Part shown: positions 51,600 through 64,000 of the stretch, piece after piece
Numbering within the stretch: position 1 is the first letter of the stretch
Layout of the letters: each line of letters opens with the position of its first letter
Assembly (NCBI GenBank): GCA_947650365.1
Contig: CANTAL010000132.1
Coordinates: 310,001-374,000, forward strand
From: Chamaelirium japonicum
Lineage: Eukaryota > Streptophyta > Magnoliopsida > Liliales > Melanthiaceae
Reading direction: 5' to 3'
Length of the DNA: 64,000 nt
Made by a program: the position numbers and the translations under genes
The notes under the pieces: model-generated
Database searches by the model: none
What the model was told of the DNA's origin: nothing
Seen by the model: only the letters and a program-made list of their open reading frames with translations

Positions 51600-52360
51600 T
51601 TCTAATTCATTCGTACGATCCATTCTAATTCATTCGCACGATCCATTCTAATTCATTCGTACAATCCATTCTAATTCATTCGCACGAATGTATCCATTCT
51701 AATTCATTCGTACAATCCATTCTAATTCATTTGTACGATCTATTCTAATTCATTCGTACGATCCATTCTAATTCATTCGCATGATCCATTCTAATTCATT
51801 CGTACGATACAATCTAATTCATACGTATGATCCATTCTAATTCAGTCGTACAATCCTTTCTAATTCATTCATACGAACCATTCTAATGGATCGTACGAAT
51901 GAATTAGAATGGATACATTCGTGCGAATGAATTAGAATAGATCGTATGAATGAATTAGAATAGATACCTTCATGCGATCCATTCTAATTCATTCGTACGA
52001 TCCATTCTAATTCATTTGTACGATACATTCTAATTCATTCCTACGATACAATCTAATTCATTCGAACGATCCATTCTAATTCATTCGTGTGATCCATTCT
52101 AATTCATTCTAATTCATTCTAATGGATCGTGGTAATGAATTAGATTGTATCGTATGAATTAGAATTAATCGTTTGTATTATACAAATTAGAATGAATGAT
52201 TACAAATTCATTCGTAAGAATAAATTCATTCTAAGATCCAATCTAATTCATTCGCACGAATGGATCGTGCGAATGAATTAGAATGGATCGTACGAATGAA
52301 GTAGAATGGATACATTCGTGCGAATGAATTAGAATGGATTGTACGAATGAATTTGAATGG
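51600..52360. repeat. Satellite segment duplicated at offset 1980 (first copy)
   Basis: This mixed segment matches about 53580-54340 at a constant offset of 1980 bp. It includes the unusual patch with GATTGTATCG at 52143 (again at 54123) and the ATGATTACAAATTC word that follows it. The copies differ at several sites, for example AATCGTTTGTATTA against AATCGATTGTATCA. Confidence 0.8.
52143..52190 (+). repeat. 48-bp non-monomer island, copy A
   Basis: The sequence begins GATTGTATCGTATGAATTAG and ends TACAAATTAG. Its middle departs from the monomer pattern, with an AATTAATCG word and TTTGTAT-like arms. Further copies are at 54123-54170 (same strand) and 57946-57993 (opposite strand). Confidence 0.8.
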
Positions 52361-53579
52361 ATCGTGCGAATGAATTAGAATGGATCGTACGAATGAATTA
52401 GAATGGATCGTACGAATGAATTAGATTGGATCGTGCGAATGAATTAGAACGGATCGTACGAATGAATTAGAATCGATCGTACGACTGAATTAGAATAGAT
52501 CGTACGAATGAATTAGAGTGGATACATTTATGCGAATGAATTAGAATGGATCGTACGAATGAATTAGAATGGATCGTGCGAATCAATTAGAATGGATCGT
52601 ACGAATGAATTAGAATAAATATATTCGTGCGAATGAATTAGAATGGATCGTACGAATGAATTAGATTGTATCGTATGAATGAATTAGAATGGATCATGCG
52701 AATGAATTAGAATGGATCGTACGAATGAATTAGAATGGATCGTGCGAATGAATTAGAATAGATCGTACGAATGAATTAGAATGGATATATTCGTGTGAAT
52801 GAATTAGAATGGATCGTACGAATAAATTAGATGGATCGTGCGAATGAATTAGAATGGGTCGTACGAATGGATTAGAATGGATCGTACGAATGAATTAGAT
52901 TGGATCATGCGAATGAATTAGAATGGATCGTATGAATGAATCAGAACGATCCATTCTAATTCATTCGTACGATACAATCTAATTCATTCGCACAATCTAT
53001 TCTAATTCATTCGTACGATCCATTCTAATTCATTAACACGATCCATTCTAATTCATTTGTAAGATTCATTCTAATTCATTCGTACGATCCATTCTAATTC
53101 ATTCGCACGATCCAATCAAATTCATTCGTACGATCCATTCTAATTTATTCATACATTCCATTCTAATTCATTCGCACGATTCAATATAATTCATTCGTAC
53201 GATCAATTCTAATTCAATCGTGCGGTCCATTCTAATTCATTTGCACGATCCATTCTAATTCATTCACACGATCCATTCTAATTCATTAGTACGATCCATT
53301 CTAATTCATTCGCACGAATGTATCCATTCTAATTCATTCGTACGATCTATTCTAATTCATTCGTACGATCCATTCTAATTCATTCATACGATCCATTCTA
53401 ATTCATTCGTACGATCCATTCTAATTCATTCGCACGATCCATTCTAATTCATTCGTATGATCCATTCTAATTCATTCGTATGAGCCATTCAAATTCATTC
53501 GTACGATCCATTCTAATTCATTCGTACGATCAATTCTAATTCATTCGCACGATCCAATCAAATTCATTCGTACGATCCA

Positions 53580-54340
53580 TTCTAATTCATTCGTACGATC
53601 CATTCTAATTCATTCGCACGATCCATTCTAATTCATTCGTACAATCCATTCTAATTCATTCGCACGAATGTATCCATTCTAATTCATTCGTACGATCCAT
53701 TCTAATTCATTTGTACGATCTATTCTAATTCATTCGTACGATCCATTCTAATTCATTCGCATGATCCATTCTACTTCATTCGTACGATACAATCTAATTC
53801 ATACGTATGATCCATTCTAATTCAGTCGTACAATCCTTTCTAATTCATTCATACGAACCATTCTAATGGATCGTACGAATGAATTAGAATGGATACATTC
53901 GTGCGAATGAATTAGAATAGATCGTATAAATGAATTAGAATAGATACCTTCATGCGATCCATTCTACTTCATTCGTACGATCCATTCTAATTCATTTGTA
54001 CGATACATTCTAATTCATTCGTACGATACAATCTAATTCATTCGAACGATCCATTCTAATTCATTCGTGTGATCCATTCTAATTCATTCTAATTCATTCT
54101 AATGGATCGTGGTAATGAATTAGATTGTATCGTATGTATTAGAATTAATCGATTGTATCATACAAATTAGAATGAATGATTACAAATTCATTCGTAAGAA
54201 TGAATTCATTCTAAGATCCAATCTAATTCATTCGCACGAATGGATCGTGCGAATGAATTAGAATGGATCGTACGAATGAATTAGAATGGATACATTCGTG
54301 CGAATGAATTAGAATGGATTGTACGAATGAATTAGAATGG
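53580..54340. repeat. Satellite segment duplicated at offset 1980 (second copy)
   Basis: Second copy of the segment at about 51600-52360, in the same orientation and with the same order of inverted pieces. Confidence 0.8.
54123..54170 (+). repeat. 48-bp non-monomer island, copy B
   Basis: Same strand as copy A, carried within the 1980-bp-offset duplication. It differs from copy A at a few positions, including ATCGATTG for ATCGTTTG. Confidence 0.8.
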
Positions 54341-57300
54341 ATCGTGCGAATGAATGAGAATGGATCATATGAATGAATTAGAATTGATCGTGCGAATGAA
54401 TTAGAATGGATCGTGCGAATGAATTAGAATGGATACATTTGTGCGAATGAATTAGAATGGATCGTATGAATGAATTAGAATGGATCTTACGAATGAATTA
54501 GAATGGATCGTACGACTGAATTAGAATAGATCGTACGAATGAATTAGAATGGATACACTCGTGCGAATGAATTAGAATGGATCGTACGAATGAATTAGAA
54601 TGGATCGTGCGAATGAATTAGAATGGATCATATGAATGAATTAGAATTGATCGTGCGAATGAATTAGAATGGATCGTGCGAATGAATTAGAATGGATACA
54701 TTCGTGCGAATGAATTAGAATGGATCGTATGAATGAATTAGAATGGATCGTATGAATGAATTAGAATGGATCGTGTGAATGAATTAGAATAGATCTTACG
54801 AATGAATTAGAATGGATACATTCGTGCGAATGAATTAGAATGGATCGTACGAATGAATTAGAATGGATCGTGCGAATGAATTAGAATGGAACTAATTCAT
54901 TCGTACGATCTATTCTAATTCATTCGCACGATCCATTCTAATTCATTCGTACGATCCATTCTAATTCATTCGTACGATCCATTATAATTCATTCGTACGA
55001 TCCATTCTAATTCATTCGTACGATCATTTCTAATTCATTCGCATGATCCATTCTAATTCATTCGTACGATCCATTCATTCGTACGATCCATTCTAATTCA
55101 TTCGTACGATCCATTCTAATTCATTCGTACGATCCATTCTAATTCATTCGTACGATCAATTCTAATACATTCGTACGATCCATTCTAATTCAATCGTATG
55201 ATCCATTCTAATTCATTCGTACGATACAATCTAATTCATTAGAATTAGAATGGATTGTATGAATGAATTAGAATGGATCGTATGAATGAATTAGAATAGA
55301 TCATGCGAATGAATTAGAATGGATCGTACGAATGAATTAGAATGGATACATTCGTGCGAATGAATTAGAATGGATCATACGAATGAGTACGAATGGATTA
55401 TACAAATGAATTAGAATAGATCGTGTGGATGAATTAGAATGGATCGTATGAATGAATTAGAATGGATACATTCGTGTGAATGAATCAGAATGGATCGTAC
55501 GAATGATTTAGAATGGATCGTACGAATAAATTAGAATGGATCGTGTGAATGCATTAGAATGATTCGTACGAATGAATTAGAATGGATACATTCATGCAAA
55601 TGAATTAGAATGGATCGTACGAATGAATTAGAATGGATCATGCGAATGAATTAGAATAGATCGTACGAATGAACTAGATTGGATCGTGCGAATGAATTAG
55701 AATGGATCGTACGAATGAATTAGAATGGATCGTATGAATGAATTAGAATGGATCGTACGAATAAATTAGAATAGATCGTATGACTGAATTAGAATGGATC
55801 GTACGAATAAATTAGAATAGATCTTACGAATGAATTAGAATGGAAACATTCGTGCGATGGATCGTACGAATGAATTAGAATGGATCGTACGAATGAATTA
55901 GAATGGATCCATTCGTATGATCCAATCTAATTCATTCGCACGAATGTATCCATTCTAATTCATTCGTACGATCCATTCTAATTCATTCGCACGATCCATA
56001 CTAATTCATTCGTACGATCCATTCTAATTCATTCGCATGAATGTATCTATTCTAATTCATTCGTACGATCCATTCTAATTCATTCGTACAATCCATTCTA
56101 ATTCATTCGCACGATCCATTCTAATTTATTCGCATGATCCATTCTAATTCATTTGCATGATCCAATCTAATTCATTCGTACGATCCATTCTAATTCATTC
56201 GTACGACCCATTCTAATTCATTCGCACGATCCATTCAAATTCATTCGTACGATCCATTCTATTTCATTCGTACGATCCATTCTAATTCATTCGCACGATC
56301 TATTCTAATTCATTCGTACGATCCATTCTAATTCATTCGCACGATCCATTCTAATTCATTCGTACGATACAATCTAATTCATTCACATGATCCATTCGCA
56401 CGAATATATCCATTCTAATTCATACAATCCATTCTAATTCATTCGCACAAAATAGAATGATTCGTGCGATCCATTCTAATTCATTCTAATGGATACATTC
56501 TAATTCATTCGCACGAATGTATCCATTCTAATTCATTCGTACGATCCATTCTAATTCATTCGTACTATCCATTCTAATTCATTCGCACGATCCATTCTAA
56601 TTCATTCGTACGATACAATCTAATTCATTCATATGATCCATTCTAATTCAGTCGTACGATCCATTCTAATTCATTCGCACGATCCATTCTAATTCATTCG
56701 CACGATCCATTCTAATTCATTCGCACGATCAATTCTAATTCATTCATATGATCCATTCCAATTCATTAGCACGAATGAATTAGATTGGATCGTGCGAATG
56801 AATTAGAATGGATCGTACGAATGAATTAGAATCGATCGTACGACTGAATTAGAATAGATCGTACGAATGAATTAGAATGGATACATTCGTGCGAATGAAT
56901 TAGAATGGATCGTACGAATGAATTAGAATGAATTAGAATGGATCGTACGAATGAATTAGAATGGATCGTGCGAATGAATTAGAATGGATCGTACGAATGA
57001 ATTAGAATGGATCGTATGAATGAATTAGAATGGATCGTACGAATGAATTAGAATAGATCGTACAAATGAATTAGAATGGATACATTCGTGCGAATGAATT
57101 AGAATGGATCGTACGAATGAATTAGAATGGATCGTGTGAATGAATTAGATTGGATCGTGCGAATGAATTAGAATGGATCGTAAGAATGAATTAGAATGGA
57201 TCGTACGAATGAATTAGAACAGATCGTACGAATGAATTATAATGGATCGTACGAATGAATTAGAATGGATCGTATGAATGAAAAAGAATGGATCGTGCGA

Positions 57301-57945
57301 ATGAATTAGAATAGATCGTACGAATGAATTAGAATGGATACATTCGTGCGAATGAATTAGAATGGATCGCACGAATGTATGGTTCGTATGAATGAATTTG
57401 AATGGATCGTGCGAATGAATTAGAAAGGATCGTGCGAATGAATTAGAATGGATCGTGCGAATGAATTAGAATAGATCGTATGAATGAATTAGAATAGATA
57501 CCTTCGTGCGATCCATTCTAATTCATTCGTATGATCCATTCTAATGAATTCATTCATTCGTACGATCCATTCGCACGAATGAATTAGAATGGATCGTGCG
57601 AATGAATTTGTACGATTGAATGTATTCTAATTCAATCGTACGATCTATTTCATTCTAATTCATTCTAAATAGAATGGATACATTCGTAGATCCATTCTAA
57701 TTCATTCGCACGAATGTATCCATTCTAATTCATTCATATGATCCATTCTAATTCAGACGTACAGTCTATTCTAATACATTCGTACGATCCATTCTAATTC
57801 ATTCATACGATCCATTCTAATTCATTCGCACGATCCATTCTAATTCATTCGTGGGAATGATTGTATGATCTATTCAAATTCATTCGTATGAATTACGATC
57901 CATTCTAATTCATTTATTCATTCGTACGATCCATTCTAATTCATT

Positions 57946-57993
57946 CTAATTTGTATGATACAAACGATTAATTCTAATTCATACGATACAATC
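57946..57993 (-). repeat. 48-bp non-monomer island, copy C (inverted)
   Basis: The reverse complement of copy A with one base different in the core. It contains the palindrome TTTGTATGATACAAA (7-bp arms around one base). Its flanks differ from those of copies A and B, so it was moved or inverted separately. Confidence 0.8.
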
Positions 57994-60900
57994 TAATTCA
58001 TTAGATTGGATTGTACGAATTAATTAGAATGGATCGTGCGAATGAATTAGAATGGATCGTAAGAATGAATTAGAATGGATCGTATGAATGAATTAGAATG
58101 GATCGTGCGAATGAATTAGAATAGATCGTACGAATGAATTAGACTGGATACATTCGTGCGAATGAATTAGAATGGATCGTACGAATGAATTAGAATGGAT
58201 CGTGCGAATGAATTAGAATGGATCGTACGAATGAATTAGAATGGATACATTCGTGCGAATGACTTAGAATGGATCGTACGAATGAATTAGATTGTATCGT
58301 ACGAATGAATTAGAATGGATCGTGCGAATGAATTAGAATGGATCGTACGAATGAATTAGAATGGATCATACGAATGAATTAGAATCGATCGTACGAATGA
58401 ATTAGAATGGATGTATGAATGAATTAGAATGGATCGTGCGAATGAATTACAATAGATCGTACGAATGAATTAGAATGGATCGTACGAATGAATTAGATTG
58501 TATCGTACGAATGAATTAGAATGGATCGTACGAATGAATTAGATTGGATCGTGCGAATGAATTAGAATGGATCGTACGAATGAATTAGAATCGATCGTAC
58601 GACTGAATTAGAATAGATCGTACGAATGAATTAGAATGGATACATTCGTGCGAATGAATTAGAATGGATCGTACGAATGAATTAGAATGGATCGTGCGAA
58701 TGAATTAGAATGGATCATATGAATGAATTAGAATAGATCGTGCGAATGAATTGGAATGGATCGTGCGAATGAATTAGAATAGATCGTACGAATGAATTAG
58801 AATGGATTGTACGACTGAATTAAAATGGATCATACGAATGAATTAGATTGTATCGTACGAATGAATTAGAATGGATCGTGCGAATGAATTAGAATGGATA
58901 GTACGAATGAATTAGAATGGATCGTACGAATGAATTAGAATGGATCGTACGAATGAATTAGATTGTATCGTACGAATGAATTAGAATAGATCGTGCGAAT
59001 GAATTAGAATGGATCGTACGAATGAATTAGAATGGATCGTATGAATGAATTAGAATGGATCGTGCGAATGAATTAGAATGGATCGTACGAATGAATTAGA
59101 ATGGATCGTACGAATAAATTAGAATGGATCGTACGAATGAATTTGATTGGATCGTGCGAATGAATTAGAATGGATCGTACGAATGAATTAGAATGGATCT
59201 TACGAATGAATTAGAATGGATCGTGTTAATGAATTTGAATGGATCGTACGAATGAATTAGAATAGATTGTGCGAATGAATTAGATTGTATCGTACGAATG
59301 AATTAGAATGGATCGTAAGAATGAATTAGAATGGATCGTATGAATGAATTAGAATGGATTGTGCGAATAAATTAGAATAGATCGTATGAATGAATTAGAC
59401 TAGATACATTCGTGCGAATGAATTAGAATGGATCGTACGAATGAATTAGAATGGATCGTGCGAATGAATTAGAATGGATCGTACGAATGAATTAGAATGG
59501 ATACATTCGTGCGAATGAATTAGAATGGATCGTACGAATGAATTAGATTGTATCGTATGAATGAATTAGAATGGATCGTGCGAATGAATTAGAATGGATC
59601 GTACGAATGAATTAGAAAGGATCGTACGAATGAATTAGAATGGATACATTCGTGCGAATGAATTAGTATGGATCGTACGAATGAATTAGATTGTATCGTA
59701 CGAATGAATTAGAATGGATCGTGCGAATGAATTAGAATGGATCGTATGAATGAATTAGAATGGATCGCATGGATGAATTAGAATGGATCATGCGAATGAA
59801 TTAGAATAGATCGTACGAATAAATTATAATGGATACATTCGTGCGAATGAATTAGAATGGATCATGCGAATGAATTAGAATGGATCGTACGAATGAATTA
59901 GATTGGATCGTGCAAATGAATTAGAATGGATCTTATGAATGAATTAGAATGAATCTAGAATGGATACATTCGTTCAAATGAATTAGAATGGATCGTACGA
60001 ATGAATTAGAATGGATCGTGTGAATGAATTAGAATGGATCTTATGAATGAATTAGAATGGATCGTGCGAATGAATTAGAATAGATCGTACAAATGAATTA
60101 GAATGGATCGTACGAATTAATTAGAATGGATTGTACGATTGAATTAGAATGGATCATACAAATGAATTAGATTGTATCGTACGAATGAATTAGAATGGAT
60201 CGTACGAATGAACTAGAATGGATCGTACGAATGAAGTAGAATGGATACATTCGCACGATCCATTGTAATTCATTCGCACGAATGTATCCATTCTAATTCA
60301 TTCGTACGATCCATTCTAATTCAATCGCACGAATGTATCCATTCTAATTCATTCGTACGATCTATTCTAATTCATTCGCATGATCCATTCTAATTCATTC
60401 ATACGATCCATTCTAATTCATTCGCACGATCCATTCTAATTCATTCGTACGATACAATCTAATTCATTCGTATGATCCATTCTAATTCAGTCGTACAATC
60501 CATTCTAATTCATTCGTACGATCCATTCTAATTTATTTGTACGATCTATTCTAATTCATTCGCACGATCCATTCTAATTCATTCATAAGATCCATTCTAA
60601 TTCATTCGCACGATCCATTCTAATTTATTCGTACGATCCATTCTAATTCATTTGAACGAATGTATCCATTCTAAATCCATTCTAATTCATTCGTACGATC
60701 CATTCTAATTCATTTGCACGATCCAATCTAATTCATTCGTACGATCCATTCTAATTCATTCGCACGATCCATTCTAATTCATTCGCACGAATGTATCCAT
60801 TCTAATTCATTCGTACGATCCATTTGCACGAATGTATCCATTCTAATTCATTCACACGATCCATTCTAATTCATTCGTACGATCCATTCTAATTCATTCG

Positions 60901-61284
60901 CACGAATATATCCATTCTAATTCATTCGCACGATCCATTCTAATTCATTCGTACGATCCATTCTAATTCATTCGTACAATCCATTCTAATTCATTCGCAC
61001 GATCCATTCTAATTCATTCGTACGATACATTCTAATTCATTCGTATGATCCATTCTAATTCAGTCGTACAATCCATTCTAATTCATTCGTATGATCCATC
61101 TAATTCATTCGCACGATCCATTCTAATTCATTCGCATGATCAATTCTAATTCATTCATATGATCCATTCTAATTCATTCGCATGATCCATTCTAATTCAT
61201 TCGTACGATCCATTCTAATTCATTCGCACGAATGTATCCATTCTAATTCATTCGTAAGATCTATTCGAATGGATCGTGCGAATG

Positions 61285-61880
61285 AATTAGAATGGATCGT
61301 ACGAATGAACTAGAATGGATCGTACGAATGAAGTAGAATGGATACATTCGAGCGAATGAATTAGAATGGATCGTACGAATGAATTAGAATGAATTAGAAT
61401 GGATTCGGCTAATTAACTAGAATGGATTAGAATGGATCGTGCGAATGAATTAGAATGGATCGTGCGAATGAATTAGAATAGATTGTGCGAATAAATTAGA
61501 TTGGATTGTATGAATGAATTAGAATAGATCGTGCGAATGAATTAGAATGGATCATGCGAATGAATTAGAATGGATCGTATGAATGAATTAGAATGGATCG
61601 TGCGAATGAATTAGAATAGATCGTACGAATGATTTAGAATGGATACATTCGTGTGAATGAATTAGAATGAATCGCACGAATATATTAGAATGGATCGTAC
61701 GAATGAATTAGAATGGATCACACGAATGAATTAGAATGGATCGTTCGAATGAATTAGAATGGATCGTGCGAATGAATTAGAATGGATCGTACGAATGAAT
61801 TAGAATGGATCGTACGAATGAATTAGATTGGATCGTGCGAATGAATTAGAATGGATCGTACGAATGAATTAGAATGGATT
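61285..61880. repeat. Satellite segment duplicated at offset 784-794 (first copy)
   Basis: The rare word GGATTCGGCTAATTAACTAG at 61401 recurs at 62185, and GATACATTCGAGCG at 61341 recurs at 62135. A 10-bp extra GAATTAGAAT in the first copy accounts for the change of offset. Downstream variants (CGCACGAATATATTAG, then CACACGAATG, then GTTCGAATG) follow in the same order in both. Confidence 0.8.
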
Positions 61881-62068
61881 GTACGAATGAATTAGAATTG
61901 ATCATACGAATGAATTAGATTGTATCGTACGAATGAATTAGAATGGATCGTACGAATGAATTAGAATGGATACATTCGTGCGAATGAATTAGAATGGATC
62001 GTACGAGTGAGTAAGAATGAATCGTACGAATGAAATAGAATGGATCATACGAATGAATTTGAATGGAT

Positions 62069-62665
62069 CGTGCGAATGAATTAGTATGGATCGTATGAAT
62101 GAACTAGAAAGGATCGTACGAATGAAGTAGAATGGATACATTCGAGCGAATGAATTAGAATGGATCGTACGAATGAATTAGAATGGATTCGGCTAATTAA
62201 CTAGAAGGGATTAGAATGGATCGTGCGAATGAATTAGAATGGATCGTGCGAATGAATTAGAATAGATTGTGCGAATAAATTAGATTGGATTGTACGAATG
62301 AATTAGAATAGATCGTGCGAATGAATTAGAATGGATCGTGCGAATGAATTAGAATGGATCGTATGAATGAATTAGAATGGATCGTGCGAATGAATTAGAA
62401 TAGATCGTACGAATGATTTAGAATGGATACATTCGTGTGAATGAATTAGAATGGATCGCACGAATATATTAGAATGGATCGTACGAATGAATTAGAATGG
62501 ATCACACGAATGAATTAGAATGGATCGTTCGAATGAATTAGAATGGATCGTGCGAATGAATTAGAATGGATCGTACGAATGAATTAGAATGGATCATACG
62601 AATGGATTAGATTGGATCGTGCGAATGAATTAGAATGGATCGTACGAATGAATTAGAATGGATCG
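62069..62665. repeat. Satellite segment duplicated at offset 784-794 (second copy)
   Basis: Second copy of the segment at about 61285-61880, in the same orientation and order of variants, with a few substitutions such as AGAAGGGATTAG for AGAATGGATTAG. Confidence 0.8.
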
Positions 62666-64000
62666 TACGAATGAATTAGAATAGATCTTACGAATGAATT
62701 AGAATGGATCCATTCTAATTCATACGGTGAATTAGAATGAACTAGAATGAATTAGAATGGATCGTACGAATTCATTCGCACGAATTAGAATAGATCGTAC
62801 AAATAGATTCATTGTATGATCCATTCTAATTCATTCGTACGATCTATTCGTACGATCCATTCATTCGTACGATCCATTCTAATTCATTCGCACGAATGAT
62901 TACGAATGAATTAGAATGGATCGTGCGAATGAATTAGAATGGATCGTACGAATGAATTAGAATAGATCGTACGAATGAATTAGAATGGATACATTCGTGC
63001 GAATGAATTAGAATGGATCGTACGAATGAATTAGAATGGGTCGTACGAATGAATTAGAATGGATCGTCCGAATGAATTAGATTGGATCATGCGAATGAAT
63101 TAGAATGGATCGTGCAAATGAATTAGAATGGATCGTACGAATGAATTAGAATAGATCGTACGAATGAATTAGAATGGATACATTCGTGCGAATGAATTAG
63201 AATGGATCGTGCGAATGAATTAGAATGGGTCGTACGAATGAATTAGAATGGATCGTACGAATGAATTAGATTGGATCATGCGAATGAATTAGAATGGATC
63301 GTACGAATGAATTAGAATGGATACATTCGTGCGAATGAAATAGAATGGATGGTACGAATGAATTAGAATGGATCGTGCGAATGAATTAGAATGGATCGTA
63401 CGAATAAATTAGAATGGATCGTACGAATGAATTAAATGGATCGTACGAATGAATTAGATTGCATACATTCTAATTCATTCGTACGATCCATTCTAATTCA
63501 TTCGCACAATCTATTCTAATTCATTCGTACGATCCATTCTAATTCATTAACACGATCCATTCTAATTCATTCGTAAGATCCATTCTAATTCATTCGTACG
63601 ATCTATTCTAATTCATTCGCACGATCCAATCAAATTCATTCGTACGATCCATTCTAATTTATTCGTACGATCCATTCTAATTCATTCGCACGATCCATTC
63701 TAATTCATTCGTACGATCCATTCTAATTCATTCGCACGATCCATTCTAATTCATTCATACGATCCATTCTAATTCATTCGTACGATCCATTCTAATTCAT
63801 TCGCACGATCCATTCTAATTCATTCGTATGATACAATATAATTCATTTGTACGATCCATTCTAATTCATTCGTACGATCCATTCTAATTCATTCGTACTA
63901 TCCATTCTAATTCATTCGCACGATCCATTCTAATTCATTCGTACGATACAATCTAATTCATTCGTATGATCCATTCTAATTCAGTCGTACAATCCATTCT

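Larger units (their letters stand above)
39034..64000. repeat. Right satellite array, same 23-bp family
   Basis: Same monomer and variants as on the left. Reverse blocks are about 39034-41635, 41741-44465, 44895-45310, 46045-46415, 49045-49375, 49940-51880, 52945-53870, 54890-55235, 55905-56770, 57700-57990, 60255-61265 and 63465-64000. Forward blocks are about 41636-41740, 44466-44895, 45310-46045, 46415-49045, 49376-49940, 52255-52945, 54240-54890, 55235-55905, 56770-57500, 57990-60255, 61265-62705 and 62890-63465. Mixed patches, with short pieces in both orientations, lie near 51880-52255, 53865-54240, 57500-57700 and 62705-62890. No gene or other transposon was seen. Confidence 0.97.

Noticed and set aside
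1..64000. Similarity of GAATG words to the human GGAAT satellites II/III
   Set aside because: The period is 23 bp with a CGTRCG box, not a 5-bp GGAAT repeat. The retrotransposon is of plant type, so the resemblance is limited to short words.
1..64000. Telomeric repeat
   Set aside because: No TTTAGGG, TTAGGG or similar runs were found.

Overview
The window is almost entirely satellite DNA, interrupted by one LTR retrotransposon. Positions 1-29528 and 39034-64000 are a short-period satellite whose usual monomer is 23 bp: a CGTRCG box followed by AATGAATTAGAATGGAT. A 28-bp variant punctuates it. Blocks of 0.1-2.6 kb alternate between the two orientations, so the array is full of fold-back junctions. 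No gene, tRNA or rRNA was seen in the satellite; its short reading frames are by-products of the repeat. Everything points to a plant nuclear genome, probably heterochromatin: the Ty3/gypsy Tat-like primer-binding site, the plant-type gag, the plant intron and the G-box promoter elements. The GC-rich coding sequence would suit a monocot, but that is a weak inference.

Large-scale layout of the left array: a unit of about 12.0 kb (about 410-12445) is followed directly by a near-identical copy (about 12446-24660, longer by seven monomers). An older duplication of about 1.95 kb is nested at its start. The right array carries smaller duplications (offsets 1980 bp and 784-794 bp) and a 48-bp non-monomer island in three copies and both orientations.

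The retrotransposon (29529-39033, 9505 bp) has two 1427-bp LTRs with TG/CA ends, a primer-binding site, a polypurine tract and a probable 5-bp target duplication (TGATC/CGATC) within a satellite monomer. It is non-autonomous. The sense strand encodes only a Gag-like protein of 478 residues, with no zinc knuckle, protease, reverse transcriptase, RNase H or integrase. Between gag and the 3' LTR lie, in order, seven 78-bp tandem repeats that each contain an RNA hairpin, a large antisense gene (836 codons) and six 146-bp tandem repeats.

The antisense gene is the most interesting item. It has its own TATA box, two upstream G-boxes, a convincing 72-nt frame-neutral intron and plant-type 3'-end signals. 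It therefore looks like an independent transcription unit running against the element's own transcript. Its N-terminus resembles the plant 'putative gypsy type transposon' family (Pfam Transposase_28) and its C-terminus is a coiled coil ending in a basic cluster.

Relative timing, counted by eye: the LTRs differ at about 20 of 1427 sites (about 1.4%), whereas the two 12-kb satellite copies differ at roughly ten noticed sites in 12 kb. The satellite duplication therefore looks much younger than the insertion.
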